This document shows, piece after piece, positions 7,865 to 18,104 of a DNA stretch of 33,050 bases. The notes below the pieces were generated by a model. The model worked only from the letters and a program-made list of their open reading frames with translations, made no database searches and had not been told where the DNA came from. Origin of the DNA: JBDHRG01 sp039807445. Its GTDB lineage: Bacteria; Pseudomonadota; Gammaproteobacteria; Competibacterales; Competibacteraceae. A program made the position numbers and the translations under genes. The stretch lies in the NCBI GenBank assembly GCA_039807445.1, contig JBDHRG010000019.1, positions 1 to 33,050 on the forward strand, read 5' to 3'. The number at the start of each line of letters is the position of its first letter. Position 1 is the first letter of the stretch.

Positions 7865-9184
7865 TTGCCCAGTCCCTGGACCGCGGTCGTCTGGCACACC
7901 GTCGGCATGCTGGCGCTCGGCGCCTGGCTCGGCGCCGAGCTCGGTGCCCCGCTCGCCGGGTTCGCCGCCGCTGCGGGCGGCTGCCTCGCCTGGCACCTGT
8001 ACCAGCTGCGGCGGCTCGAGCGCTGGCTCAGCGACGGCTGCCGCACGCGTGCGCCGCGGGTCGAGGGCATCTGGAGCGAGATCTATTACCACCTCGGCCG
8101 GCGCCGCAAGCGCCGCCGCGAAACCGCGCGCGAACTGGTCGACCTGCTGCGCAAGTTCCAGGACGCCGCCGTCGCGGTGCCCGACGCGACCGTGGTGCTC
8201 GACGTCGACGACACGGTGCTGTGGTGCAACCCGGCCGCCGAACGGCTGCTCGGTCTGCACTATCCGCAGGACGCCGGCCAGCGTGTGGTCCACCTGGTGC
8301 GCCACCCGAGCTTCGTGCGCTTCCTGGCCAGGCGCGACCGCCACGGTGTCTGCGACTTTCCCTCGCCGGTCAGCGACGGGCCGCCGCTGGCGGTGCGCGT
8401 GATCCCGTACGGCGAGGGACAGAGCCTCCTGCTCGCCAGCGACGTGTCGCGGCTGCAGCGCCTCGAGCAGGTGCGCCGCGACTTCGTCGCCAACGTTTCG
8501 CACGAATTGCGTACGCCCTTGACCGTGATCGGCGGCTACCTCGAGACGCTGCTCGACAGCGAAGACCCCGCCCTGGCGCGCTGGCAACAGCCGCTGCGGC
8601 GCATGCAGCAGCAGTGCGGGCGCATGCTGCACATCATCGAAGACCTGCTGATGCTGGCCAGGCTCGAGGGGCAGGGCGAACGCCCGCCGCTCAAGCCGGT
8701 GGCGGTGCCGGGCATGCTGGCGGCGATTGCCGAGGACGGCGTCGCGCTGTCGGGCGAGCAGGGGCACGCGATCCGCGTCGAGGCCGACCCGGCGCTGTGG
8801 CTGCTCGGCAGCGATCAGGAGCTGCGCAGCGCCTTTTCCAACCTGGTGTTCAACGCGGTGCGCTACACGCCGGCCGGCCGGCGCATCACGCTGCGCTGGT
8901 ATGCCGACGAGCGCGGCGCGCACCTGGAGGTCGAGGACGACGGCGAGGGTATCGCGCCGCACCACATCCCGCGGCTGACCGAGCGCTTCTACCGCATCGA
9001 CCGTGGCCGCCACCGCGAGAGCGGTGGCACCGGGCTGGGGCTGGCGATCGTCAAGCACGTGATGAGCCATCACGGTGGCAGCCTGCGCATCGAGAGCCAG
9101 GCCGGGGTCGGCAGCACCTTCGCCTGCGACTTCCCGGCCGAGCTGGTGGTCGCGCGCGGCGGCAGCGCGCCGCGCGCAGCCTGA
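7865..9184 (+). CDS. phoR: Phosphate regulon sensor histidine kinase PhoR
   Basis: This 439-residue membrane kinase phosphorylates PhoB under phosphate limitation. A short hydrophobic N-terminus (about 5-40, two tight membrane passes) is followed by a charged PhoR-type linker rich in Arg. A PAS domain (about 95-195, with VVLDVDDTVLWCNPAAERLL) comes next. The H-box is FVANVSHELRTPLTVIGGYLE with His213. ATPase boxes are N (NLVFNAVRYTP), G1 (VEDDGEGIAP), F (ERFYRID) and G2 (GGTGLGLAIVKH). The start is TTG at 7865, three bases after the phoB stop, with AAGGT upstream. No other start gives the full membrane part. There is no large periplasmic domain, as usual for PhoR. Confidence 0.95.
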   Translation: MPSPWTAVVWHTVGMLALGAWLGAELGAPLAGFAAAAGGCLAWHLYQLRRLERWLSDGCRTRAPRVEGIWSEIYYHLGRRRKRRRETARELVDLLRKFQDAAVAVPDATVVLDVDDTVLWCNPAAERLLGLHYPQDAGQRVVHLVRHPSFVRFLARRDRHGVCDFPSPVSDGPPLAVRVIPYGEGQSLLLASDVSRLQRLEQVRRDFVANVSHELRTPLTVIGGYLETLLDSEDPALARWQQPLRRMQQQCGRMLHIIEDLLMLARLEGQGERPPLKPVAVPGMLAAIAEDGVALSGEQGHAIRVEADPALWLLGSDQELRSAFSNLVFNAVRYTPAGRRITLRWYADERGAHLEVEDDGEGIAPHHIPRLTERFYRIDRGRHRESGGTGLGLAIVKHVMSHHGGSLRIESQAGVGSTFACDFPAELVVARGGSAPRAA

Positions 9185-9194
9185 GGGGGTGACG

Positions 9195-9701
9195 ATGGAA
9201 CTGCTGCTGATCCGTCACGGCATCGCCGAAGATGCCGAGACCTTCGCCCGCGCCGGCGGGCGCGACGAAGATCGGCCGCTGACCGCGGCCGGGCTGCGCA
9301 GGCTGCGCCAGGCGATGCCAGGCTTGCGCGGCGAAGTCGCCCGGCTCGATGCGCTGGCCTCGAGCGCCCTGCTGCGCGCGCGGCAGACCGCTGCGGTGCT
9401 CGCCGAGGCCTACGGCTTGCCGCCGGCTGCGGCGCTGCCCGGGCTCGCGCCGGACGATGATCCGGCCGCGGCACTGCCCTGGCTCGAACGGCTGTCGGGC
9501 GGTGCCGCCGCCGCGCTGGTCGGTCACGCGCCGCACCTCGGCCGGTTCGCCGGGCTGCTGCTGTGCGGCGAGCCACAGCCGCTGCTGGCGCTGCGCAAGG
9601 GCGGCGCGGCGCTGATCGCCTTCGAGGGCGTGGCGCGTGCCGGCGGCGGCGTGTTGCAGTGGGCGCTGACGCCGCGCCAGCTGCGCGGGCTGGGTGGCTG
9701 A
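9195..9701 (+). CDS. sixA: Phosphohistidine phosphatase SixA-like protein
   Basis: This 168-residue histidine-phosphatase-superfamily protein begins MELLLIRHGIAED, where RHG carries the catalytic His. The second His is in LVGHAPHLGRFAGLLL, and Arg residues of the phosphate pocket appear in LLRARQTAAVLAEAYG. Size and order match SixA, which removes phosphate from histidines of signalling proteins. In E. coli, ArcB and the PTS-Ntr protein NPr have been reported as targets. The ATG at 9195 has GAGGGGGTG just upstream and starts 10 bases after the phoR stop, so it is probably in the phoBR transcript. A role in phosphate sensing is inferred from position only. Confidence 0.85.
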   Translation: MELLLIRHGIAEDAETFARAGGRDEDRPLTAAGLRRLRQAMPGLRGEVARLDALASSALLRARQTAAVLAEAYGLPPAAALPGLAPDDDPAAALPWLERLSGGAAAALVGHAPHLGRFAGLLLCGEPQPLLALRKGGAALIAFEGVARAGGGVLQWALTPRQLRGLGG

Positions 9702-9748
9702 TCACGCTTCCACGCGGCCGTCCGCCTGCGAGCGGTGGGGCGCTCGCG

Positions 9749-9754
9749 TAGAAT
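9749..9754 (+). promoter_or_regulatory. Possible -10 element upstream of ppx
   Basis: TAGAAT lies 38 bases before the ppx ATG in the 90-bp gap after sixA. No convincing -35 is seen (CTGCGA at 17-bp spacing). ppx may have its own start as well as read-through from phoBR-sixA. Confidence 0.3.
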
Positions 9755-9791
9755 CCGCGCATCCTTGCCATGTCCGTTTCCGGGAGCGACC

Positions 9792-11285
9792 ATGCCGACC
9801 GACGCCGTCGCCGCCATCGACCTGGGGTCGAACAGCTTCCACCTGATCGTGGCGCGTACCGGCGAAGGCGATCTGCTGGTGATCGACCGCCTCAAGGAGA
9901 TGGTGCAGCTCGCCGCCGGTCTCGACGACCAGCGCCGTCTGAGCGAAGCCGCACAGGCGCGCGCGCTCGACTGCCTCGCCCGCTTCGGCCAGCGCCTGGC
10001 GCACATGCCGGCCTCGCGCGTGCGCATCGCCGGCACCAACACGCTGCGCCAGGCGCGCAACGGCGCCGAGTTCGTCGCCCGCGCCGAGGCGTTGCTCGGC
10101 CACCCGATCGAGATCATCAGCGGCGTCGAGGAGGCGCGGCTGATCTACCTCGGCGTCGCGCACAGCACCGCGGCGCAGGGCCGTCGGCTAGTGATCGACA
10201 TCGGCGGTGGCTCGACCGAGCTGATCGTCGGCGAGCAGTTCGAGCCGCAGCGCCTCGAGAGCCTGTACCTCGGCTGCGTGACGATGACGTGTCGCTGCTT
10301 CGGCGGCGGCGAGCTCATCCGCGAAGCCGAGTTGCGCGCCGCCGAGATCGCGGTCGGCGTCGAACTCGAGCCGGTCGAGGCGGGGCTGCGCGCCGAGCGC
10401 TGGGGCGAGGTCATCGGCGCCTCGGGCTCGGTCAAGGCGATCCGCGACGTGCTCGCCGCACAGGGCTGGAGCGGGGAAGACATCAGCCGCGAAGCGCTCG
10501 CGCGGCTGCGCACCGCGCTGATCGGCATGGACCGTGCTGCGCTCGCTGCCCGCTTCAAGCTCGAACCGGCGCGCGCCGCGGTGTTCGTCGGCGGCTTCGC
10601 GGTGCTGCACGGGCTGTTCGAGCGCCTCGGGCTCGAACGCATGCAGGTGTCCGACGGGGCGCTGCGCGAAGGGCTGATCTGGGATCTGCTCGGCCGCATC
10701 CGCCACGAAGACGTGCGCGGGCGCACGATCGCCGCGCTCGCCGCGCGTTTCGGCGTCGACCTCGACCAGGTCGGGCGCGTCGCCGCAACCGCCGAAGCGC
10801 TGCGGCGCAAGGTCGAGCGCGATTGGGAGCTCGGCGACGAAGACAGCCCCTACCTGCTCGACTGGGCGGCGCGGCTGCACGAGCTCGGGCTGATGATCGC
10901 GCACAGCCAGTACCACAAGCACGGCGCCTACGTGGTCCAGAACGCCGACATGGCGGGCTTTTCGCGCCCCGAGCAGGCGCTGCTCGCGGCGCTGGTGCGC
11001 GGTCACCGCCGCAAGCTCCCGCTCGAGGCGTTCGCGGCGCTGCCGCCGGCGGATGCCGAGCGCGCGCGCCGGCTGTGCCTGCTGCTGCGCCTGGCGGCGG
11101 TGCTGCACCGCAGCCGCAGCCGCCAGCCGCTGCCGACGCTGCGGCTCGAGGCCTCGGGGCGCACGCTGCGGCTGCGCTTCCCCGAGGGCTGGCTGGCCGA
11201 GCACCCACTGACGCGCGCCGACCTCGAGGTCGAGGCCGAGTTGCTCGCCGCGGCGCGCTACAGGCTCGAGGTCGAGGGGGACTGA
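9792..11285 (+). CDS. ppx: Exopolyphosphatase
   Basis: This 497-residue Ppx/GppA-family enzyme releases phosphate from the ends of polyphosphate chains, or acts on pppGpp in GppA members. The ASKHA nucleotide fold is plain: AAIDLGSNSFHLIVAR at the start, TNTLRQARN, the catalytic-Glu segment ISGVEEARLIYLG, and the second phosphate loop VIDIGGGSTELIVG. The C-terminal half is HD-like (LHELGLMIAHSQYHKHGAYVV). This two-domain length fits Ppx of gammaproteobacteria. ATG 9792 follows GGGAG with a 5-base gap; a start at 9735 would add an unrelated Arg-rich leader. Its place behind phoB-phoR links it to phosphate supply. No ppk is in the window. Confidence 0.94.
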   Translation: MPTDAVAAIDLGSNSFHLIVARTGEGDLLVIDRLKEMVQLAAGLDDQRRLSEAAQARALDCLARFGQRLAHMPASRVRIAGTNTLRQARNGAEFVARAEALLGHPIEIISGVEEARLIYLGVAHSTAAQGRRLVIDIGGGSTELIVGEQFEPQRLESLYLGCVTMTCRCFGGGELIREAELRAAEIAVGVELEPVEAGLRAERWGEVIGASGSVKAIRDVLAAQGWSGEDISREALARLRTALIGMDRAALAARFKLEPARAAVFVGGFAVLHGLFERLGLERMQVSDGALREGLIWDLLGRIRHEDVRGRTIAALAARFGVDLDQVGRVAATAEALRRKVERDWELGDEDSPYLLDWAARLHELGLMIAHSQYHKHGAYVVQNADMAGFSRPEQALLAALVRGHRRKLPLEAFAALPPADAERARRLCLLLRLAAVLHRSRSRQPLPTLRLEASGRTLRLRFPEGWLAEHPLTRADLEVEAELLAAARYRLEVEGD

Positions 11286-11307
11286 CGCTGCAGGGCCTGG
11301 TTCGGGC

Positions 11308-12597
11308 TCACTGCGCCGGCTGCGGCGTCGGCCGGCGGCGCGGGGCGCCCTTGCTGCCGCTCGACCGGCTGCTGCCGTCGGGGCGGCGGCGGTCGGCGCC
11401 GCTGCGTTCGATGCGCTTCGGCGGCTTCACGTCGACCAGCAACTCGTCGCCGATCGGCTCGACCGGAATCTTCTGGCCGATGTACTCCTCGATGTCGGGC
11501 AGCGAGTAGACGTACTCTTCGCAGGCGAAGCTGATCGCGTCGCCCGAGGCGCCGGCGCGCGCGGTGCGGCCGATGCGGTGGACGTAGTCCTCGGCGTCCT
11601 GCGGCAGGTCGAAGTTGATCACGTGGCTGACGTCGGGGATGTGCAGCCCGCGTGCGGCGACGTCGGTCGCCACCATGATCGGCAGCTCGCCGGCCTGGAA
11701 CTTCGCCAACAGGCGCTCGCGCTTGATCTGCGGGATGTCGCCCGACAGCACCGCCGCTTCGTAGCCGTTGGCGAGCAGGCACGCCTCGACGTACTCGGCC
11801 GCGCGCTTGGTGTTGACGAACACGATCGTGCGCTGCGCCTGGTGCTTGTGCAGCGTGCCGATCAGGAGCCGGATCTTGTCGTCCTTGGAGACGTGGTACA
11901 GTACCTGCTGGACGCGGTCGGCGGTGACTTGCTCCGACTCGATCCGGATCGTCGCCGGATCGTTCATGTGCTCGTAGGCGAGCTCCATCACGCGTGCCGA
12001 CAGCGTCGCCGAGAACAGCATGTTGATGCGGCTCGCCGGCGCCGGCATGCGCCGCAGCAGATAGCGGATGTCGGTGATGAAGCCGAGGTCGAACATGCGG
12101 TCGGCTTCGTCGAGCACGACGACTTCGATGTTCTTCAGCGTGAACACGCCCTGCTTGTAGAAGTCGATGATGCGCCCGGGCGTGCCGATGATCACGTCGA
12201 CGCCTTCGGCGAGCGCGCGCCGCTGCGAGTCGTAGCCGGTGCCGCCGTAGACGGCGACGAACTTGAGGCCGGTGTAGCGGCCCAGCGATTCGGCGTCCTT
12301 GTGGATCTGCAGCGCCAGCTCGCGCGTCGGTGCCAGCACGATGGCCCACGGCCCGATCAGGTCTTCGTCGACCGGCGTGGTCATCAGATAGTGCAGCGTC
12401 GACAGCAGGAAGGCGGCCGACTTGCCGGTGCCGGTCTGCGCCTGGCCGGCGACATCGTGGCCCTCGAGCGCGAGCGGCAGCGTCGCTTCCTGGATCGGCG
12501 TGCAGTGGGTGAAGCCGGCGTCCTCGAGCGCTTCGAGCAGCGAGTCGTGCAGGGCCAGCGACGAGAAAGGCGTGGTGGTCAGGTGGCTTTTTTCCAT
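11308..12597 (-). CDS. rhlB: ATP-dependent RNA helicase RhlB (DEAD-box)
   Basis: This 429-residue DEAD-box helicase unwinds structured RNA, in E. coli as part of the RNase E degradosome. Motifs in order: Q motif (FTHCTPIQEATLPLAL), Walker A AQTGTGKS, PTREL, TPGR, DEAD in VVVLDEADRMFDLGF, SAT, VATDVAARGLHIPDV and HRIGRTARAG. The start MEKSHLTTTPFSSLALHDSL closely parallels E. coli RhlB, so ATG 12597 is preferred over the in-frame TTG three codons earlier. The C-terminal 45 residues are a basic, Ser/Arg-rich tail that probably binds RNA. The gene is divergent from trxA-rho, the same order as E. coli, which supports RhlB over RhlE. Confidence 0.94.
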   Translation of the reverse strand: MEKSHLTTTPFSSLALHDSLLEALEDAGFTHCTPIQEATLPLALEGHDVAGQAQTGTGKSAAFLLSTLHYLMTTPVDEDLIGPWAIVLAPTRELALQIHKDAESLGRYTGLKFVAVYGGTGYDSQRRALAEGVDVIIGTPGRIIDFYKQGVFTLKNIEVVVLDEADRMFDLGFITDIRYLLRRMPAPASRINMLFSATLSARVMELAYEHMNDPATIRIESEQVTADRVQQVLYHVSKDDKIRLLIGTLHKHQAQRTIVFVNTKRAAEYVEACLLANGYEAAVLSGDIPQIKRERLLAKFQAGELPIMVATDVAARGLHIPDVSHVINFDLPQDAEDYVHRIGRTARAGASGDAISFACEEYVYSLPDIEEYIGQKIPVEPIGDELLVDVKPPKRIERSGADRRRPDGSSRSSGSKGAPRRRPTPQPAQ

Positions 12598-12642
12598 GGG
12601 CGACAAGAATACCCGAAAATTCGCGGAATCTGGACGAGAGAC

Positions 12643-12672
12643 TTGCCAGCGGCCACGAGTTTGAGCTGAAAT
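12643..12672 (+). promoter_or_regulatory. Candidate sigma-70 promoter for trxA-rho
   Basis: TTGCCA (12643-12648, five of six to the -35 consensus) and TGAAAT (12667-12672, four of six to the -10) are 18 bp apart. They point toward trxA in the 261-bp divergent region. This would leave a leader of about 180 nt before trxA. That leader contains a GGGCC/GGCCC hairpin near 12725-12738. Confidence 0.35.
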
Positions 12673-12858
12673 GACGGCTAGACTTCCCGGTGGCAGGGTT
12701 TCGCCCGGCTACCGAGGGACGCCGGGGCCGTTCGGCCCATCTTCACTATTCCCGTCCGTGGCGGGGCTTCCGGAGCCGGATCGCCGGGGCCAGCCCGATT
12801 CTCCGGCCCACCGCGTTTCCTGCCCGCGCGAACACTGCCGATTCTGGAGGCGAACACC

Positions 12859-13185
12859 GTGAGTGAGCAAATCGTTCATGTGACCGATGCCACCTTCGAG
12901 GCCGAGGTGCTGCAGTCCGAGCTGCCGGTCCTGGTCGACTACTGGGCGGAGTGGTGCGGTCCGTGCCGCATGATCGCTCCGATCCTCGACGAGATCGCCA
13001 GCGAGTATGCGGGCAGGCTCAAGATCGCCAAGCTCAACATCGACGAAAATCCGGGCACCCCGCCCAAATTCGGCATCCGCGGCATCCCGACGCTGATGGT
13101 CTTCCGCAACGGCAATGTCGAAGGCACCAAGGTGGGCGCGCTGTCGAAGTCGCAGCTCACCGCTTTCATCGACGGCACGATTTGA
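12859..13185 (+). CDS. trxA: Thioredoxin 1
   Basis: This 108-residue classical thioredoxin has the redox site WCGPC in YWAEWCGPCRMIAPIL. It also has the buried Asp in VLVDYWA, the cis-Pro in RGIPTLMVF and the usual length, with no signal peptide, so it is cytoplasmic. It supplies electrons for ribonucleotide reduction and disulfide repair. GTG 12859 follows GGAGG at 12845 with good spacing. rho begins 11 bases after the stop, the conserved trxA-rho order. Confidence 0.96.
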   Translation: MSEQIVHVTDATFEAEVLQSELPVLVDYWAEWCGPCRMIAPILDEIASEYAGRLKIAKLNIDENPGTPPKFGIRGIPTLMVFRNGNVEGTKVGALSKSQLTAFIDGTI

Positions 13186-13196
13186 ACGACACTCCC

Positions 13197-14657
<1,461 letters not shown>

Positions 14658-14675
14658 TCTATCCCGCGCCGACGA

Positions 14676-14694
14676 AGCCGGCCCGGTGCCGGCT
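14676..14694. terminator. Hairpin between convergent rho and purD
   Basis: AGCCGGC pairs perfectly with GCCGGCT across a five-base loop, 18 bases after the rho stop. No T-tract follows directly; a TTTT run occurs about 25 bases later. It may be a weak terminator or an RNA-stabilising stem. Confidence 0.4.
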
Positions 14695-14780
14695 CCGCCG
14701 TAGGTGGCAGGGGACACGCCTTTTCAGTGCGGTATGGTGATTTCTTCGGGTGAGGGGCCGGCAAAGCGCGCGCTGGCGCC

Positions 14781-16085
14781 TCAGCGCCGGCGTTTCTCCG
14801 GGCCGCGCTCGCGGGCGATCGCGCGGTAGCCGATGTCGGTGCGGTAGAACACGCCTTCCCAGTGCACGCGCTTGGCCAGGTCATAGGCGCGGCGCTGCGC
14901 TTCGCCGACGGTGTCGCCGAGTGCGGTCGCGCACAGCACGCGCCCGCCGGCGGTGACGACCGAGCCCTCGCGGCCGGCGGTGCCGGCGTGGAACAGCTTG
15001 GCGTCTTCGATCTCGCCGTGCGGTAAGCCGGCGATCGGGTCGCCCCTGTGCGGATCGTCCGGATAGCCGGCGGCGGCCATCACCACGCCGAGTGCGGCGC
15101 GCGGGTCCCAGTCGGCCTGGACGGTATCGAGGCGGCCGACGATCGCCGTTTCGCACAGGTCGACCAGGTCGGATTTGAGTCGCATCATGATCGGCTGCGT
15201 CTCGGGGTCGCCGCAGCGGCAGTTGAACTCGAGCACCTTGGGCGTGCCGTCGGCGGCGATCATCACGCCGGCGTAGAGGAAGCCGGAGTAGGGCGTGCCC
15301 TCGGCCGCCATGCCGCGCACCGTGGGCTCGATCACCTCGCTGATGATGCGCTCGTGGATCTTCGGCGTGACCACCGGCGCCGGCGAATATGCGCCCATGC
15401 CGCCGGTGTTGGGGCCGCGGTCGCCGTTGTCGCGCGCCTTGTGGTCCTGGCTCGAGGCCATCGGCAGGATGTGCTCGCCGTCGACCATGACGATGAAGCT
15501 CGCCTCTTCGCCGACCAGGAATTCCTCGATCACGACGCGCGCGCCTGCGGCGCCGAAGGCGTTGCCGGCCAGCATATCGCGCACCGCCGCTTCGGCTTCG
15601 GTCAGCGTCTGCGCGACCACCACGCCCTTGCCGGCGGCCAGGCCGTCGGCCTTGACCACGATCGGTGCGCCCTGCGCGCGCAGGTAGTCGAGCGCCGGCT
15701 CGAGCTCGGTGAAGCTCGCGTACCCGGCGGTCGGGATGGCGTGGCGGGCGAGGAAGTCCTTGGCGAACGCCTTCGAGCCCTCGAGCTGCGCCGCCGTCCG
15801 GGTCGGGCCGAAGATCCTGAGCCCTTCGGCGCGGAAGGCGTCGACCACGCCCCTCACCAGCGGCGCCTCGGGGCCGACGATGGTCAGCGCGACGTGGTTG
15901 CCGCGCGCGAAGGCGAGCAGCGCCGGCACGTCGTCGGCGGCGATCGCGACGTTCGTCACCTTGGGCTCGAGCGCGGTGCCGGCGTTGCCGGGGGCGACGA
16001 ACACGTTGCGCACGCGATCGCTCTGCGCGGCCTTCCAGGCCAGCGCGTGCTCGCGGCCGCCGCCGCCGATCACCAGGACGTTCAT
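14781..16085 (-). CDS. purD: Phosphoribosylamine-glycine ligase (GARS)
   Basis: This 434-residue ATP-grasp enzyme joins glycine to phosphoribosylamine, the second step of purine synthesis. It shows the N-terminal MNVLVIGGGGREHALAWK, the VGPEAPLVRGVVDAF block, ATP-binding PIVVKADGLAAGKGVVVA, and DHKARDNGDRGPNTGGMGAY. The metal-binding segment reads EFNCRCGDPETQP. Most family members have Phe or a similar residue where this protein has the second Cys, a mild oddity. ATG 16085 has GAGGAAG four bases upstream. purH is not adjacent. msbA lies 96 bp upstream on the same strand, so shared transcription is possible. Confidence 0.96.
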   Translation of the reverse strand: MNVLVIGGGGREHALAWKAAQSDRVRNVFVAPGNAGTALEPKVTNVAIAADDVPALLAFARGNHVALTIVGPEAPLVRGVVDAFRAEGLRIFGPTRTAAQLEGSKAFAKDFLARHAIPTAGYASFTELEPALDYLRAQGAPIVVKADGLAAGKGVVVAQTLTEAEAAVRDMLAGNAFGAAGARVVIEEFLVGEEASFIVMVDGEHILPMASSQDHKARDNGDRGPNTGGMGAYSPAPVVTPKIHERIISEVIEPTVRGMAAEGTPYSGFLYAGVMIAADGTPKVLEFNCRCGDPETQPIMMRLKSDLVDLCETAIVGRLDTVQADWDPRAALGVVMAAAGYPDDPHRGDPIAGLPHGEIEDAKLFHAGTAGREGSVVTAGGRVLCATALGDTVGEAQRRAYDLAKRVHWEGVFYRTDIGYRAIARERGPEKRRR

Positions 16086-16110
16086 CGGACTTCCTCGCTG
16101 CTGTAGTGAA

Positions 16111-16137
16111 AGCGGCCAGTTTAAACCGTCGGCCGCT
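16111..16137. other. Hairpin in the msbA-purD gap
   Basis: AGCGGCC (16111-16117) pairs with GGCCGCT (16131-16137) around an AT-richer loop with TTTAAA. A second 7-bp pair, GCCGGGC (16140) with GCCCGGC (16170), follows nearer msbA. They may end the msbA transcript or sit in the purD leader. No T-tract is present. Confidence 0.25.
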
Positions 16138-16181
16138 GCGCCGGGCGCCCCGTCGCCGGCATCGTGACGGCCCGGCGGCGC

Positions 16182-17933
16182 TCACGGCCCCGCCGGCACC
16201 TCTTCCTGCAGCCGGTGCAGGCCGGCGTAGACGCCATTACGCGCGATCAGCTCGGCGTGGGTGCCGGTCTCGACGATGGCGCCCTTCTGCATCACGACGA
16301 TGCGATCGGCGTTCTCGATGGTCGACAGGCGATGAGCGATGATGAACGAGGTGCGCCCCTGGCGCAGGCGCTCGAGCGCCGCCTGGACCTTGCGCTCGGA
16401 GCGCGTGTCGAGCGCCGAGGTGGCCTCGTCGAGGATCAGCACCGGCGCATCCTTCAGCAGCGCGCGCGCGATCGCGATGCGCTGGCGCTGGCCGCCCGAC
16501 AGGCGCGTGCCGTTCTCGCCGATCAGCGTGTCCAGCTCCTCGGGCAGCTCGCGGATGAACTCCATCGCGTGCGCGGCTTCGGCGGCGGCTTCGATGGCGT
16601 CGCGCGCAGGCGCTACCGGGCAGCCATAGGCGATGTTGGCCGCCAGCGTGTCGTTGAACAGCACGATGTCCTGGCTGACGTAGGCGATGTTGGCGCGCAG
16701 GCTGGCCAAGCTCAGCTCGCGGGTGTCGACGCCATCGAGCAGGATGCACCCGCCGCTGACCTCGTACAGCCGCGGCAGCAGTGCCATCAGCGTGGTCTTG
16801 CCGCTGCCCGAGGCGCCGACCAGTGCCACGGTTTCGCCGGGGCGCACCGCGAGCTCGATGCCGCCGAGCACTTCGCGCGCGTCGTCGTAGCGAAAGCGCA
16901 CCCCGTCGAAGCGCACCGCGCCCTCGGCGCGGCCGAGCGTGCGCGTGCCGCGGTCGGCCTCGGGCGCCTCGTCGAGCAGCGCGAAGATGCTCTCGGCTGC
17001 GGCCAGCCCGCGCTGCAATTGTTCGTTGACCTTGGTCAGGCGCTTGATCGGCGCAAACAGCATCGCCATCGCGCCGAACAGCGACACGAAGCCGCCGACG
17101 GTGATGTCGCCGCGCGCCGACTCGAGCGAGGCGAAGTAGATCACCGCGACCAGCGCCAGCACGCCGATGAACTGCACGCCCGGCACGCTGGCTTCGGTGG
17201 CCGACACCAGCTTCATCTGCAGTCGCCGCACCCAGTTGCTGGTGTGGTCGAAGCGGCCCTGCTCGTAAGCCTGGCCGCCGAAGATCTTGATGACCTTGTG
17301 CCCCGACAGCGCTTCCTCGATCACGCGGTTCAGCTCGCCCATCTGGCCCTGCAGCCGGCGGCTCAGGCCGCGCAGGCGCTTGGAGAACAGCTTGATGATC
17401 AGGCCCACGACCGGGGCGACCATCAGCGTGAACAGCGACAGCTTCCAGTTCAGCCAGAACATCCAGGCGAGCAGCCCGACGACGGTCAGGCCGTCCTTGA
17501 CCAGGGTCACCAGCGCATCGGTGCACGCGGTCATCACCTGGCCGACGTCGTAGGTCAGCTTCGAGAGCAGGGTCGCCGAGGGGTTGCGGTCGTAGTAGCG
17601 CGTCGGCAGCACCAGCAGGCGCGCGAACATGGTGTTGCGCAGATCCATCACCACCCGCGTCGCGACCCACTTCATCGCCACCGTGCTGGTGTAGTCGGCG
17701 ATGCCACGCACCAGGAACAGCCCGATCAGGAGCAGCGGAACGCCGCGGATGTGGTCGGGGTCCTTGGCGACGAAGCTGCCGTCGAGCAGCGGCTGCAACA
17801 GCGCCGCGATCGCCGGCTCGGTTAACGCCAGTACCACGGTGCCGGCGAGCGAGATCGCGAACACGCGGCGGTGGGGTTTGACGTAGCGCAACAGGCGCAG
17901 GTACAGGTCCCGGCTGGTCATGGTCGCGGACAT
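16182..17933 (-). CDS. msbA: Lipid A export ABC transporter ATP-binding/permease protein MsbA
   Basis: This 583-residue half-transporter flips core-lipid A across the inner membrane. Residues about 20-310 form six membrane helices. The nucleotide domain follows: Walker A GASGSGKTTLMALL, Q-loop AYVSQDIVLFNDT, signature LSGGQRQRIAIARALL, Walker B VLILDEATSALD, and the His switch in IIAHRLSTIENADRI. Length and the segment SEASVPG-like (ATEASVPGVQF) fit MsbA. The start is ATG 17933; another Met lies four codons on and neither has a strong ribosome-binding site. The nearby waaA, on the other strand past an FAD oxidoreductase, supports a lipid A role over drug export. Confidence 0.92.
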   Translation of the reverse strand: MSATMTSRDLYLRLLRYVKPHRRVFAISLAGTVVLALTEPAIAALLQPLLDGSFVAKDPDHIRGVPLLLIGLFLVRGIADYTSTVAMKWVATRVVMDLRNTMFARLLVLPTRYYDRNPSATLLSKLTYDVGQVMTACTDALVTLVKDGLTVVGLLAWMFWLNWKLSLFTLMVAPVVGLIIKLFSKRLRGLSRRLQGQMGELNRVIEEALSGHKVIKIFGGQAYEQGRFDHTSNWVRRLQMKLVSATEASVPGVQFIGVLALVAVIYFASLESARGDITVGGFVSLFGAMAMLFAPIKRLTKVNEQLQRGLAAAESIFALLDEAPEADRGTRTLGRAEGAVRFDGVRFRYDDAREVLGGIELAVRPGETVALVGASGSGKTTLMALLPRLYEVSGGCILLDGVDTRELSLASLRANIAYVSQDIVLFNDTLAANIAYGCPVAPARDAIEAAAEAAHAMEFIRELPEELDTLIGENGTRLSGGQRQRIAIARALLKDAPVLILDEATSALDTRSERKVQAALERLRQGRTSFIIAHRLSTIENADRIVVMQKGAIVETGTHAELIARNGVYAGLHRLQEEVPAGP

Positions 17934-18009
17934 CGTGACAGGACTTCGTTAAAAGCGGTGGCGCATGGTAGCCGCAGGCGCCGGGCTTGCGAAGCGCGCG
18001 CGACCCCCG

Positions 18010-18018
18010 TGCTATGAT
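18010..18018 (+). promoter_or_regulatory. Extended -10 promoter for the FAD oxidoreductase-waaA unit
   Basis: TGC-TATGAT is an extended -10 (TGn plus five of six bases of TATAAT) in the msbA-oxidoreductase divergent region. A TTGCGA lies 20 bp upstream, too far for a good -35, but extended -10 promoters can work without one. The leader would be about 80 nt. Confidence 0.5.
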
Positions 18019-18104
18019 CTCGACCCATTCGAACAAGGGGTTCCGCGCGCACGGGCGCGGGCCACAGCGGGGCAGGCCGGAGCGCCGCCCCAGGGAAGGC
18101 GGAA

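Noticed and set aside
12607..12858. rhoL-type leader peptide or attenuator before trxA-rho
   Set aside because: Only one small hairpin without a T-tract and no convincing leader ORF with a ribosome-binding site.
16164..17825. 553-codon plus-strand ORF opposite msbA
   Set aside because: Shadow frame of msbA with biased composition and no domain.
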